A stretch of DNA of 37,826 nt from Flammeovirgaceae bacterium (GCA_013204595.1 JABMNK010000005.1:1-37826), one strand, 5' to 3'. Numbered from the stretch's first letter, positions 24,422 to 33,956 are shown. Translations and numbers: made by a program. Notes: a model not told the origin generated them from the sequence alone.

Positions 24422-26689
24422 ATGACCATCGGTGAATATCCCTATTTAAAAGAGCTTAATCCTGCGCAACTAGAAGGCGTCATGAACATTGCGGGGCCCA
24501 CCATGATTATTGCAGGTTCCGGTTCTGGAAAAACAAGAGTACTCACTACCCGCATCGCTTATTTGATGGATCATCATCAAGTGGACCCTTTCAATATCCT
24601 AGCCCTTACCTTTACTAATAAGGCGTCGCGGGAAATGCGCAATCGAATAGAAAAATTGGTTGGAACAAATGCTAGAAACCTTTGGATGGGCACCTTCCAC
24701 GCCGTCTTTGCTAGAATGTTAAGAGCAGAGGCTAGCTTGCTAGGCTATACCAATAACTTCACTATATACGATACTGAAGATTCAAAGTCATTGATCAAGT
24801 CGATCGTAAAAAGCCTCAATCTAGATGACAAGCTTTATAAAGCCAACGTCGTATATAACCGTATTTCAGGTGCAAAAAACAGGTTGATTAGCTGGAAAGA
24901 ATACAATGACAATCCCATCTACCGCGATGACGATGAGGTCAATGGTCGACCAGAAATGGGGCGAATCTATCGGATTTATTCAAAAAGATGCTTCAAAGCA
25001 GATGCCATGGACTTTGACGATTTACTCTTCAATACCAATGTGCTCTTTCAGGAACATCTTGATGTGCTCAATAAGTACCAGCATCGATTTCATTATGTGC
25101 TCATCGATGAGTTTCAAGATACCAATATTTCGCAATACATGATTGCCAAAAAATTAGGTGCTGTCAGACAAAATGTTTGTGTCGTCGGCGATGATGCACA
25201 AAGTATTTATGCCTTTAGAGGTGCGGATATTCAAAATATACTCAACTTCGAAAAGGACTATCCCGATTTGAAACTGATCAAATTAGAACAAAATTATAGG
25301 TCTACCAAAAACATCGTAGATGCTGCCAATTCACTGATCGATAAGAATACCGCCCAGTTAAAAAAAGAAGTATGGACTTCAAATGAAAAAGGTGAGCTCA
25401 TCGAACTAATCAAATCGGCCACTGATAATGAAGAGGGTAAATTAGTTGCCTCCTCGATTTTTGAAACTAAAATGCAGCATCACTCACGTAATTCGGATTT
25501 TGCGATTTTATATCGTACCAATAGTCAGTCGCGTGCTATGGAAGAAGCATTGAGAAGAATGAATCTTAAATATCGAGTGATTGGAGGTGTTTCATTCTAC
25601 CAAAGAAAGGAAATCAAAAATTTAATTGCTTATATCCGATTTGTGATCAATCCCAATGATGAAACAGCCCTACGTAGAATCATTAATCTACCAAAGCGAG
25701 GTATCGGTCCTGGTACAATTGAAAAATTATTTGTGGCTGCAGAAGAGCAAGGAGCAGATATATGGGAGATTTTATGTCATGCACAAGAAGTGGTAGGTGG
25801 TCGTGGCGCCAATCAAATTGAAGAATTCGTCAACATCATCAAAGGGTTTAAGGTCGTCGTTGATAACAAAGATGGTTATGAAGCCGCCTCATTCATTGCG
25901 AAAAACTCTGGGTTGCTCAAGGAACTCTATGATGACAAAACAATTGAAGGGCTCAGCCGATTTGAAAATGTACAAGAATTGCTCAATGCCATCAAAGAGT
26001 TTGTTGATAATCAAGAAAGGGAAGATAAATCACTCTCCTCTTTTCTTCAGGATATCGCCCTGTTGACAGACGAAGATCGAAATAAAAACAATGAAGATAC
26101 GATCACGCTGATGACCATTCATATGGCCAAAGGTTTAGAATTCCCCTATGTCTATATTGTGGGTTTGGAAGAAGAATTGTTTCCATCCCAAATGATGCTC
26201 AGCAGTCGCGCCGATCTAGAAGAAGAAAGAAGGCTTTTTTATGTTGCCATTACCAGAGCGGAAAAAAAATTGCATTTTAGTTATGCACTTAATAGATACC
26301 GATATGGTAGATTGAAAAATTGTGAGCCTAGTCGTTTTTTGCAGGAAGTCGATCCCAATCTCATCAATATCAGTAGAAAATTTTTCAGTGAACCGGCAGC
26401 AGCTCCTGTAGAACAACATTATACCCGAAATTTCATCAAGCAAAATTTAAGCTCGATACAACAAAGAGATCAAAAAACACCTACGCATCAACCTTCTGCT
26501 GATTTCAAACCAAGTGATATCACCAACTTAATAGTATCAATGAAAGTGGAACATCCCAAATTTGGCTTCGGAAAGGTTCAGTCAATTGAGGAAAATGGGC
26601 CGGGGAAAAAAGCCAATATTATATTTGACGTGCATGGCGAAAAAACATTACTCTTGTCATTCGCCAAACTACGCATACTAGAATCATAA
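24422..26689 (+). CDS. UvrD/PcrA-type ATP-dependent DNA helicase
   Basis: A 755-residue superfamily 1A 3'-5' helicase acting in DNA repair and replication-fork maintenance. All core motifs are present: Q-motif region LNPAQLEGV, Walker A AGSGSGKT with K37, LTFTNKAS (Ia), DEFQDTN with D229/E230 (Walker B), VGDDAQSIYAFRGA (III), LEQNYRST (IV), TIHMAKGLEFPYVYIVG (V) and RRLFYVAITRA (VI). The last 60 residues form the PcrA-type Tudor-like domain (VEHPKFGFGKV) known to contact RNA polymerase, which favours PcrA/UvrD over Rep. The start at 24422 directly follows its -7 box. The next gene is a FAN1-like nuclease, suggesting a shared repair role. Confidence 0.96.
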   Translation: MTIGEYPYLKELNPAQLEGVMNIAGPTMIIAGSGSGKTRVLTTRIAYLMDHHQVDPFNILALTFTNKASREMRNRIEKLVGTNARNLWMGTFHAVFARMLRAEASLLGYTNNFTIYDTEDSKSLIKSIVKSLNLDDKLYKANVVYNRISGAKNRLISWKEYNDNPIYRDDDEVNGRPEMGRIYRIYSKRCFKADAMDFDDLLFNTNVLFQEHLDVLNKYQHRFHYVLIDEFQDTNISQYMIAKKLGAVRQNVCVVGDDAQSIYAFRGADIQNILNFEKDYPDLKLIKLEQNYRSTKNIVDAANSLIDKNTAQLKKEVWTSNEKGELIELIKSATDNEEGKLVASSIFETKMQHHSRNSDFAILYRTNSQSRAMEEALRRMNLKYRVIGGVSFYQRKEIKNLIAYIRFVINPNDETALRRIINLPKRGIGPGTIEKLFVAAEEQGADIWEILCHAQEVVGGRGANQIEEFVNIIKGFKVVVDNKDGYEAASFIAKNSGLLKELYDDKTIEGLSRFENVQELLNAIKEFVDNQEREDKSLSSFLQDIALLTDEDRNKNNEDTITLMTIHMAKGLEFPYVYIVGLEEELFPSQMMLSSRADLEEERRLFYVAITRAEKKLHFSYALNRYRYGRLKNCEPSRFLQEVDPNLINISRKFFSEPAAAPVEQHYTRNFIKQNLSSIQQRDQKTPTHQPSADFKPSDITNLIVSMKVEHPKFGFGKVQSIEENGPGKKANIIFDVHGEKTLLLSFAKLRILES

Positions 26690-26738
26690 ATACGGGGTTA
26701 GCCAAAGGGATTTGTCTTTTACGAATTCCAAGGCTAAA

Positions 26739-26746
26739 TACCTTTG
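26739..26746 (+). promoter_or_regulatory. -7 box TACCTTTG in front of the VRR-NUC gene
   Basis: An exact TAnnTTTG match with a TTTG 24 bases upstream (26711-26714), a little far. It predicts a leader of about 55 bases before ATG 26806, so the nuclease gene may be transcribed separately from the helicase gene. Confidence 0.4.
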
Positions 26747-26805
26747 ACCTTTAAAGGCAGTATTTGTCGGGACGCCTTATTGGATGCAATTAACGTGATC
26801 AACCC

Positions 26806-28446
26806 ATGAGTATAATGTTTGAATCAAAAGCTGAACCCATAATCCTTCCAGAAAGATATTATCATCACTATTTCTGTGAGTTGCTAGCATTCGTCCAAAA
26901 GCACAGTCCTCATCTCATTGGTCCTTCCGAATGGGAATTCCTATCCGCCTTTAACCTCTTAACCCAAGACGCGCAATGCCTATTTATTAGATTTTGTAAC
27001 CGAAAAGGCCCGTATTTCAGATTAGACAAGTTAACCTATTCAGAAATATCAGATATAAATGGGTCGATTGAAGACCTAGAAAATGCGCATTTCATTGTCT
27101 CTACCCATGAAAACAATTTAGAGTTATATAGACCCTTTACCAAGCGCGAATTACAAATTCTTTTTGCAGAATATGACCTAAATAAACTGTCCAAGGATGC
27201 CATCATAGAGCTACTTTATGAAAAAAACGGGCTAAACCGTATACTAGCAGAGTACCAACTTGTATTAGTGGCCAAACAAGAAGAGGTGGAATTTTTAAAA
27301 ATGTTGTACTTTGGAAAATATAAAAAGCAGATGACAGAATTTGTCATCCGGGACGTCGGATATGTCAAATTAGCACCCTTAGATGAAACTCAATTTACCC
27401 CTTGGTTTATTGACCGAACCGATGCTATGGCTGCCTTTGAATTATCCAAACTACTCCGATTGGTACGGGTAGCTATTTCTGAATTTTCGGGGACGACCCT
27501 ACATGAAGCGCTTAAATTGATTCCATGGAACGACTATTTGATCAGTATCAAAACCCAGCAAATAGGCGACCAAATTATGCTCCTAGTTGGTCAACATCTT
27601 GAACGTCAAAAACAACCAGTACTTGCAATTAGATACTATCAATTGGCAAAAAAACATCCAGCAAGAGAACGCCAACTCCGCATATGGCACAAACTGGGCC
27701 AATTAGAAAGTGCTACCCAATTGGCACTTGAAATTATGAAAAATCATTGGAATGCATCCGAATATTTATTTGCAAAGGACTTCCTAGATCGTCAAAAAAC
27801 CAGAATCAACAGAAGTACCTCTCAACTATTAAAGTCCGCTAATAAAATAGATTTGTATCAAAACACATTGATAAAAGTTGAAGAACAAGCGCTGTCTTAT
27901 TATAAGGAATTGGGATTTGACGGTATCCATGGGGAAAATCAGCTTTGGAAAAACTTATATGGACTCCTTTTTTGGGACCAACTTTTCGATCAGCAACATG
28001 GCGATTATCATCATCCCCTTCAGCGAGTTGCCTCGGATTTTTATACGAAATCATTTTATATGAAACGCAAAAAATCTATTATGAAAAGACTAGAAAGTTT
28101 CGAACAAGCCTCAACCCTAGCAATGCTAATAAATATCACTTTTAATGAGAAATTTGGCATCGCCAACCCGATGGTTCAGTGGGAGGAAAAGCTATCTGAA
28201 CATTTAGAGGTAATGATCAATAAAATACCTTTAGTAGGTCTCAAGAAGGTTCTTATTGAAATGTCCAAAAATCTAAAAGACAATACCACTGGATTTCCAG
28301 ATTTATTTATTTGGAATGAACATAGCTATCATTTATATGAAATAAAATCACCAAATGATCATCTTTCTTCGCAGCAACTTTATTGGCTAGACTTTTTTAA
28401 AAAGGAAGGCATACATGCTGAAATAATTAAAGTTAACTTTCTTTAA
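26806..28446 (+). CDS. FAN1-like structure-specific nuclease with C-terminal VRR-NUC domain
   Basis: A 546-residue protein similar in size and layout to bacterial homologues of human FAN1, a flap endonuclease and exonuclease for repair of interstrand crosslinks. The N-terminal part (about 15-150) holds the FAN1 winged-helix region (LFIRFCNRKGPYFRLDKL). The middle, from about 240 to 370, is helical and TPR-like. The C-terminal nuclease has all four expected catalytic residues: E377 (GENQLWKNLYGLLFWD), D499 (GFPDLFIW), and E512 and K514 (YEIKSPNDHL), followed by SSQQLYWLDFF. It follows the UvrD/PcrA helicase gene by 116 bases on the same strand. A crosslink or branched-DNA repair role is inferred. 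Confidence 0.9.
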   Translation: MSIMFESKAEPIILPERYYHHYFCELLAFVQKHSPHLIGPSEWEFLSAFNLLTQDAQCLFIRFCNRKGPYFRLDKLTYSEISDINGSIEDLENAHFIVSTHENNLELYRPFTKRELQILFAEYDLNKLSKDAIIELLYEKNGLNRILAEYQLVLVAKQEEVEFLKMLYFGKYKKQMTEFVIRDVGYVKLAPLDETQFTPWFIDRTDAMAAFELSKLLRLVRVAISEFSGTTLHEALKLIPWNDYLISIKTQQIGDQIMLLVGQHLERQKQPVLAIRYYQLAKKHPARERQLRIWHKLGQLESATQLALEIMKNHWNASEYLFAKDFLDRQKTRINRSTSQLLKSANKIDLYQNTLIKVEEQALSYYKELGFDGIHGENQLWKNLYGLLFWDQLFDQQHGDYHHPLQRVASDFYTKSFYMKRKKSIMKRLESFEQASTLAMLINITFNEKFGIANPMVQWEEKLSEHLEVMINKIPLVGLKKVLIEMSKNLKDNTTGFPDLFIWNEHSYHLYEIKSPNDHLSSQQLYWLDFFKKEGIHAEIIKVNFL

Positions 28447-28516
28447 ATCTACCCTTATTTAATGCGTTAGGTTGATTAATTTGTATCAAAATTGCGCTGA
28501 ATCAATATAACATAAA

Positions 28517-29794
28517 ATGAAAATTCTCATGTTGGGTTGGGAATACCCTCCCAAAATATCAGGTGGATTGGGTATCGCTAGTCAAGGACTTGCCCACGCC
28601 ATCGCTCAAAAGCACAAAGTTCATTTTTTGGTTCCCACTCACGATGAACCAATCCCTAAATCGAAGGTTCGTGTGTGGGCCGCCTCCAATTTAAACTATG
28701 AAGCTGACTACTGGGAAAATCACCAAAGTGTGAAAAATAATATAGAGATACAGGCCATTAGCGCGAGGCTCATGCCTTATTTAACTCCTGATTTTTTTAG
28801 CCACACCTCAGCTAGACCAGCACTTAGTCCCAGTATACAAAAAAAACCATTTGCATCCTTTATTGACCAACTGCCACTTTCAGGACAGTATACTGACTCA
28901 CTGTCTTTGGAATTGGGGAAATATACACTGTTAGCAGCCCAATATGCTGCGAAATTCAAATTTGATTTGATTCACGCACATGATTGGATGACCCTATCAG
29001 CTGCCTCAGTTATTAAAGAGTTGTATAGCGTTCCTTTTATCGCGCACATTCATAGTACCGAAAATGAACGAAACGGAATTCAACCCAATCCTGAAATAAA
29101 AGAACTGGAAAAACGGGGACTACAAAATGCCAATCGCATTATAGCGGTAAGTAGCCAAACCAAAAAAATAATTATAGATGAATATGGAATTACGCCAGAA
29201 AAAATATGGGTGATTCCAAATGGAAACAGTCCTAAGGTATCTGTCGAAAAAAAGATTAATAGCATAAAAAAAATAGGATTTATTGGCAGACTTACCCATC
29301 AAAAAGGGCCTGCCATTTTTCTTGATATTGCCTGGGGATTATTAAAAAAAAGACCTGATTTACAATTCGAAATCATTGGGAATGGCTACTTAGAATCCGA
29401 ATTAAAGTCAAAAGTACATCAACTGAATCTGGGGAATAATGTCAAATTTTTTGGATTCATGGGGCACAAAGAAACGCTTCAAAAGATGTCAGAATTAGCT
29501 ATCTTGATCATGCCCTCTATATCAGAACCATTTGGATTGGTAGCTTTAGAAGCCGTGCAACTTGGAATCCCAGTCATTGTATCTAAAAATTGTGGGCTAC
29601 GAGAATTCCTACCTGAGCTATCGAGCTTTGATGGCTGGGATAGCTATTCGTTTGTCCAGGAAGCCGAGAGAATTCTTAAGGGGGGAAATGAAATAAAACT
29701 AAACCAAGCACTTATCAAAAAGAGTGCTAAAAACTTAACTTGGAAAAATTCTAGCGAGTTAGTAGACAAAGTTTATCTCGATCTGTTGAAATAA
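28517..29794 (+). CDS. Glycosyltransferase, glycogen/starch synthase-like (GT4/GT5 type)
   Basis: A 425-residue GT-B fold enzyme. The N-terminal domain begins MKILMLGWEYPP with KISGGLG near residue 13, the ADP-glucose-type loop of glycogen and starch synthases, and has HAHDWMT near residue 155. The C-terminal domain has GFIGRLTHQKGP and EPFGLVALEAVQLGIP, the nucleotide-sugar binding region with the conserved acidic pair. The shape suits a bacterial glycogen synthase-like enzyme, but a transferase making another alpha-glucan or surface sugar is possible. No glgB, glgC or amylase gene is nearby. A near-match -7 box (TTAATTTG, 28476-28483) is upstream. Confidence 0.88.
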   Translation: MKILMLGWEYPPKISGGLGIASQGLAHAIAQKHKVHFLVPTHDEPIPKSKVRVWAASNLNYEADYWENHQSVKNNIEIQAISARLMPYLTPDFFSHTSARPALSPSIQKKPFASFIDQLPLSGQYTDSLSLELGKYTLLAAQYAAKFKFDLIHAHDWMTLSAASVIKELYSVPFIAHIHSTENERNGIQPNPEIKELEKRGLQNANRIIAVSSQTKKIIIDEYGITPEKIWVIPNGNSPKVSVEKKINSIKKIGFIGRLTHQKGPAIFLDIAWGLLKKRPDLQFEIIGNGYLESELKSKVHQLNLGNNVKFFGFMGHKETLQKMSELAILIMPSISEPFGLVALEAVQLGIPVIVSKNCGLREFLPELSSFDGWDSYSFVQEAERILKGGNEIKLNQALIKKSAKNLTWKNSSELVDKVYLDLLK

Positions 29795-29873
29795 ATAGAC
29801 TTTACCTGGTAATTATCACATTTTAAGCCTTCTTTCAATAATTATTATTAATTTGTGATCTTTTGATTTAAAA

Positions 29874-31319
29874 ATGATAGAAATAAAAACGCCTACCGTT
29901 CTTCAAGCATTCTTACCCGTCCTATTTCTCGTTATTTTTATCTCATTAAATGTCTTCGTTTTTGGCGATAGCTCCTTAGACGGCTCTAATCAGATCGTAC
30001 TTATTCTTGCTGCTGCGTTTGCTTCATTAATCGCAGGTAGTTTGGGCCATAAATGGCTTGAACTAAGAGAAGGAATTGTCCAAAGCATCAGTTCGGCAAT
30101 GAGTTCTCTGTTGATATTATTAATGGTAGGAGCCCTGACAGGTACCTGGTTGTTGAGTGGCGTGGTCCCCGCAATGATTTATTATGGCTTGCAAATACTC
30201 AATCCCAATATCTTTTTATTTGCCGCTTGCTGTGTTTGTATTGTGGTCTCCATGGCCACAGGAAGTAGTTGGACGACTGCTGCAACGGTGGGTATCGCAT
30301 TGATAGGCATTGGTAAGGCCTTAGGTATTGAAGAAGGAATGGTTGCGGGGGCGGTTCTTTCTGGCGCCTATTTCGGAGACAAAATGTCACCTTTATCAGA
30401 TACCACCAATCTTGCCCCAGCTATGGCTGGTACCGATCTCTTCACTCATATAAAGTATATGACTTATACTACCATACCCTCCATTAGCATCACCTTAATT
30501 ATTTTTTTAATCATCGGATTTGGATTTGAAGGGGCGGGAGGAGAAATCTCAGAAACACAATTAATTCTTTCGTCAATTACCGAGAAATTTGAAATAAACG
30601 GCTGGTTGTTTTTGGTTCCAGCAGCTGTTATTTTCTTAATCATAAAAAAAGTAAATGCACTCCCCTCTTTACTCACTGGGGCGCTTTTAGGGGCGCTTTT
30701 TGCTTTAGTGTTTCAGCCAGATATAGTTGCTGAAATTGGTGGAAGCACCGATATCAAAGGCATGTATATTGGTATTATGAAAGCCCTTTATGGGGAGATT
30801 TCCATTCCCACAAGTAACGCAATGGTGACTGAGCTTTTGCATTCAAAAGGCATGTCAGGTATGCTTGGGACCATATGGCTCATTATTTCTGCTATGATTT
30901 TTGGAGGGGTTATGGAGAAGTCCGGTTTTTTGAAAAAAATTGCAGAAACTATACTTAAGCTGGTGAAATCTACCGGCTCATTAGTCGCTTCCACGGTAGG
31001 AACCTGTTTTTTCTTTAACCTCACTGTCTCAGATCAATATTTGGCCATTGTTATTCCAGGTAGGATGTATACCGATATCTATAAAAAGAAAGGCTTGGCT
31101 CCCGAAAACCTAAGCAGATCGTTGGAAGATTCTGGCACGGTGACTAGCGTGCTAGTGCCCTGGAATACTTGCGGTGCCTATCATGCAAATGTACTTGGAG
31201 TGGCCACTTTTACCTATCTGCCTTTCTGCTTTTTCAATATCATCAGCCCTTTAATGACGATCTTTTTTGCTTATGCCAACATCAAAATCCGTAAATTAAA
31301 AACTCAGGATATCGCATAA
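29874..31319 (+). CDS. nhaC: NhaC-type Na+/H+ antiporter
   Basis: A 481-residue inner-membrane protein with about 11-12 helices, exchanging sodium for protons or, in some relatives, carrying organic substrates. The family signatures are SMATGSSWTTAATVGIALIG and GAYFGDKMSPLSDTTNLAPA, the second holding the probable ion-binding acidic residues; the second half repeats the theme in SGTVTSVLVPWNTCGAYHAN. The stop codon shares its last base with the ATG of the exonuclease gene (TAATG). A near-match -7 box (TTAATTTG) lies at 29848-29855. Substrate is assumed from the family, and NhaC-like proteins are not all Na+/H+ antiporters. Confidence 0.92.
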   Translation: MIEIKTPTVLQAFLPVLFLVIFISLNVFVFGDSSLDGSNQIVLILAAAFASLIAGSLGHKWLELREGIVQSISSAMSSLLILLMVGALTGTWLLSGVVPAMIYYGLQILNPNIFLFAACCVCIVVSMATGSSWTTAATVGIALIGIGKALGIEEGMVAGAVLSGAYFGDKMSPLSDTTNLAPAMAGTDLFTHIKYMTYTTIPSISITLIIFLIIGFGFEGAGGEISETQLILSSITEKFEINGWLFLVPAAVIFLIIKKVNALPSLLTGALLGALFALVFQPDIVAEIGGSTDIKGMYIGIMKALYGEISIPTSNAMVTELLHSKGMSGMLGTIWLIISAMIFGGVMEKSGFLKKIAETILKLVKSTGSLVASTVGTCFFFNLTVSDQYLAIVIPGRMYTDIYKKKGLAPENLSRSLEDSGTVTSVLVPWNTCGAYHANVLGVATFTYLPFCFFNIISPLMTIFFAYANIKIRKLKTQDIA

Positions 31320-31903
31320 TGAAATATCCTATTACGATATCAAAAGAAGAAATCACGAAACTGCCACTATTACAATTCAATGGTGAAATTCATGTGATCG
31401 AAGATCATAAAAGTATGTTTCAAGCGATCAGGCAACTGGGAAAGCAAACGATTATCGGATTTGATACTGAAAAAAAACCCACCTTCAAAAAAGGTCAATA
31501 TCATGCGACTGCGCTGATCCAGTTAAGTACGTCAGAAGACGCTTTTTTATTTAGAATCAATAAACTTGGTTTTCATGAAGAATTAAAGGCTCTTTTAGAA
31601 TCAAAAGACATCATCAAGGTGGGCATAGGTATGAAAGATGACCTTGTGGAGCTCCAAATGATTTCCACATTCTCTCCCCAAAATTGCATCGATCTTAACG
31701 AAGTGATCCCTACGTTGGGTATAGAAAAAGTTGGAGTAAGAAATCTTGCAGGTATATTCTTGGAAAAACGTGTTTCTAAAAACCAACAGGTCTCTAATTG
31801 GGAAAATGATTTATTAACAGAAAGTCAAATGCATTATGCCGCAGCTGACGCTTGCGTGTGCTTTGAGATTTATTCACTTCTGAAGCTAAATGGCTATTTG
31901 TAA
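31319..31903 (+). CDS. RNase D-like 3'-5' exonuclease domain protein (DEDDy)
   Basis: A 194-residue stand-alone exonuclease domain of the DnaQ/RNase D superfamily. The four acidic residues and tyrosine are visible: D49 and E51 (IGFDTEKKP), D107 or D108 (GIGMKDDLVEL), and Y173 with D177 (MHYAAADACV). Leucines and the WENDLLTESQ segment before the last motif are typical. No HRDC domain is present, so it is not full RNase D; small proteins like this act on RNA or DNA ends. It begins within the nhaC stop codon, so its translation is coupled to a transporter, with no obvious functional reason. Confidence 0.92.
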   Translation: MKYPITISKEEITKLPLLQFNGEIHVIEDHKSMFQAIRQLGKQTIIGFDTEKKPTFKKGQYHATALIQLSTSEDAFLFRINKLGFHEELKALLESKDIIKVGIGMKDDLVELQMISTFSPQNCIDLNEVIPTLGIEKVGVRNLAGIFLEKRVSKNQQVSNWENDLLTESQMHYAAADACVCFEIYSLLKLNGYL

Positions 31904-31905
31904 TT

Positions 31906-32256
31906 ATGGAAATATTTAATATTAAGGATATAAAAGCCGTCGAAATAATACCCGGATTTATAGGCCGCCTAGTACATACCCATGAATTGACCATCGCTTA
32001 TCGGGAAATCGATAAAGGCAGTATACTTCCCCTTCATCACCACGTACATACCCAAACCACCCAAGTAACGCAAGGAGAATTAGAACTTACAATAAGCGAT
32101 ATTACCCGTATATTTCGTCCGGGTGAGCTAGTGGTCATTCCTTCAAATACCCCTCATAGTGGGAAAGCACTATTATATTGCACTGCAATTGACACATTCA
32201 CCCCAGTGCGCGAAGATTACAAGAAACTTAGCGATCCAATTAAGGAACCAAGCTGA
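31906..32256 (+). CDS. Small cupin domain protein
   Basis: A 116-residue single-domain cupin. The first motif has the histidine cluster H44, H45, H46 and H48 (LPLHHHVHTQ) with E58 (QGELELTI); the second has PGELVVIPSNTPHSGKAL with H84. These residues usually hold a divalent metal. It starts two bases after the exonuclease stop and is the last gene of the rightward run; its final 17 bases overlap the end of the YigZ gene on the other strand. The function cannot be predicted beyond metal-dependent small-molecule binding or isomerisation. Confidence 0.9.
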   Translation: MEIFNIKDIKAVEIIPGFIGRLVHTHELTIAYREIDKGSILPLHHHVHTQTTQVTQGELELTISDITRIFRPGELVVIPSNTPHSGKALLYCTAIDTFTPVREDYKKLSDPIKEPS

Positions 32257-32832
32257 TTGTAAAATCATTGAGCTGCATTTTTTCTCTAAATGAATCTGAC
32301 CATTCCTTTTGAATGGCTATCAACATTGAACAGTCTTGCTCAAATTTCTTTTCCAGAATTTCAGGCTCGAAATTTCGTAGCAAATCAAGCAGCAAATGGG
32401 TTCGTTCGTATGAATAGAGAATATTAAACTGTATTTTTTCATAATGATCAACCAACTCCGACTGACTAAGTGCTGCCGCCGCCGCACTTTTGTATGCATT
32501 GACTAGTCCCCCTACGCCCAATTTCGTGCCCCCAAAGTATCTAACGACCACTACCATGACATCGGTAAGCTGCATTGACCTGATTTGGCCTAATATAGGA
32601 TCACCTGCGGAGTGCCCTGGCTCACCATCATCATAGGCTTTAAAAGCTTGGGGTTTTAGACCGATAACATAGGCATAGCAATGATGCTGAGCGGTAAAAT
32701 GACTACGTCTGAGCTGATTCAAAAAAAAATAACCTGCTCTTCATTTGATACTGCAAAGGCATAACTTAAAAATTTGCTACCCTTTTCTTTATACAATCCT
32801 TCACCGCTAGTGATAATTGTTTTGTAATTCAT
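32240..32832 (-). pseudogene. YigZ/IMPACT family protein with reading frame broken at a run of nine Ts
   Basis: Two overlapping-frame parts make one gene. The first runs from ATG 32832 (MNYKTIITSGEGLYKEKGS, the usual YigZ N-terminus) for 37 codons to a TGA at about 32721-32719; the second continues in another frame as NQLRRSHFTAQHHCYAYV, with DDGEPGHSAGDPILGQI and VVVVRYFGGTKLGVGGL, to the stop at 32240. The break coincides with nine consecutive Ts (minus strand, 32729-32721); one more T would give a single 197-residue protein of normal length. Its ATG overlaps the stop of the upstream TPR-like gene (ATGA). Possible reasons are a sequencing error, a true mutation, or slippage. The second part alone is open from 32722. 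Confidence 0.82.
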
Positions 32833-33956
32833 TTTGTCAAACCTAATGCCGCCGCTGTTGTTACGTCCGCCGTCTCTGCAAATTCAAGACATAAGTTGTA
32901 ATAAGATCGAGAGGTATTGACATTACCAAATTGAGCACTCAACCTAGCCAATCCTAGATAACCGATACTTTTAAAATACTCTCCATGATTTGATAATTGC
33001 TTTCCAAATTCAATACCTATCCCATAATAATCGTACGCCTGTTCAATATTTTTATCTATAAATTCTAAATGAATAGCCATGAAAATATTTCCCACCATTT
33101 TGTCATATTCCCTGGGAGATGCGATTAGAAAATCCAACATCCAAGGCGCTATATTTTGATATTGCTTGGTAGCATACGACGCTTCTAAAAACTTAGCAAC
33201 AAAATAGCGATTTGAAGGGTACTTATGAACCAATCCTTCTAAGATAACGTACGCTTCCATTGGCGTTTGCTCATATCTTAAATAGACATAGGCCAGATAC
33301 ATTTTCGCCTCGATCTTTGAGAGAACACCTACTTCTGTCGCCTTCTTAATTTGTTCAAGACCAAGCACTTTATCTCCTTTTTTAAAAAATAACGCAAACG
33401 GAAGAACCACTGGGTGCTTTTCGGGATAAGCAACCCTGAAGTAGTTGTATAACCCTGCAGTAAACAAAAATTCTGGCTGCTTATCAACCAAATCAAACCC
33501 TTTTTTGATCAATCCATACATTTTATTGCCTTCTGTAAAGGCATCTAAATACCTACGATCTTCGGCATAATATTCAGCCAACAACCCTCTTGCGATAAGC
33601 TCAAAATAAACAGCTTCGATGTCATATGAGTCAAAAGCATTAAGCTTGGAAGTCGCCTCAATAGTAGCCAATAGCTTGGCTTCCAATCTCGCAAACGTTG
33701 CTCCTTCAAAAATAGGCATATTTTGCCACTGAATCAAAAAAGCTTGCATGATGGGTACGATTGGATGATTGGGTAATATTTCTTCTAGTTTCCAAATATA
33801 ATAATTGGCAGAATCAACCTCAACAGCATAGATTTTATCTGTCGCTTTTTTAACCAAGACCATTGCTTGAGGTTGATCAAATAAGCCATATTGACCCAGA
33901 GCACCAAAATTCGTATAAAAAAGACCTAAAAACATCAAGAATTTAAAAATACGCAT
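32829..33956 (-). CDS. Exported TPR-like protein of unknown function
   Basis: A 375-residue protein with a signal peptide (hydrophobic residues 5-20, likely cleavage after GALG or nearby), so it is periplasmic or on the surface. The rest is helical with several segments in tetratricopeptide-like spacing (for example around YLAYVYLRYEQTP and SIGYLGLARLSAQFG near the C-terminus), but clear TPR consensus motifs are weak. I do not recognise a named family. It overlaps the YigZ gene start by four bases (ATGA). Upstream there is only a shortened promoter-like TATTTTG directly before the ATG. A binding or scaffold role is a guess from repeats alone. Confidence 0.75.
   Translation of the reverse strand: MRIFKFLMFLGLFYTNFGALGQYGLFDQPQAMVLVKKATDKIYAVEVDSANYYIWKLEEILPNHPIVPIMQAFLIQWQNMPIFEGATFARLEAKLLATIEATSKLNAFDSYDIEAVYFELIARGLLAEYYAEDRRYLDAFTEGNKMYGLIKKGFDLVDKQPEFLFTAGLYNYFRVAYPEKHPVVLPFALFFKKGDKVLGLEQIKKATEVGVLSKIEAKMYLAYVYLRYEQTPMEAYVILEGLVHKYPSNRYFVAKFLEASYATKQYQNIAPWMLDFLIASPREYDKMVGNIFMAIHLEFIDKNIEQAYDYYGIGIEFGKQLSNHGEYFKSIGYLGLARLSAQFGNVNTSRSYYNLCLEFAETADVTTAAALGLTK

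Noticed and set aside
24334-24435. Plus-strand 33-codon reading frame overlapping the start of the helicase gene
   Set aside because: It contains the helicase promoter box, has no recognisable family features and no promoter of its own; probably chance.
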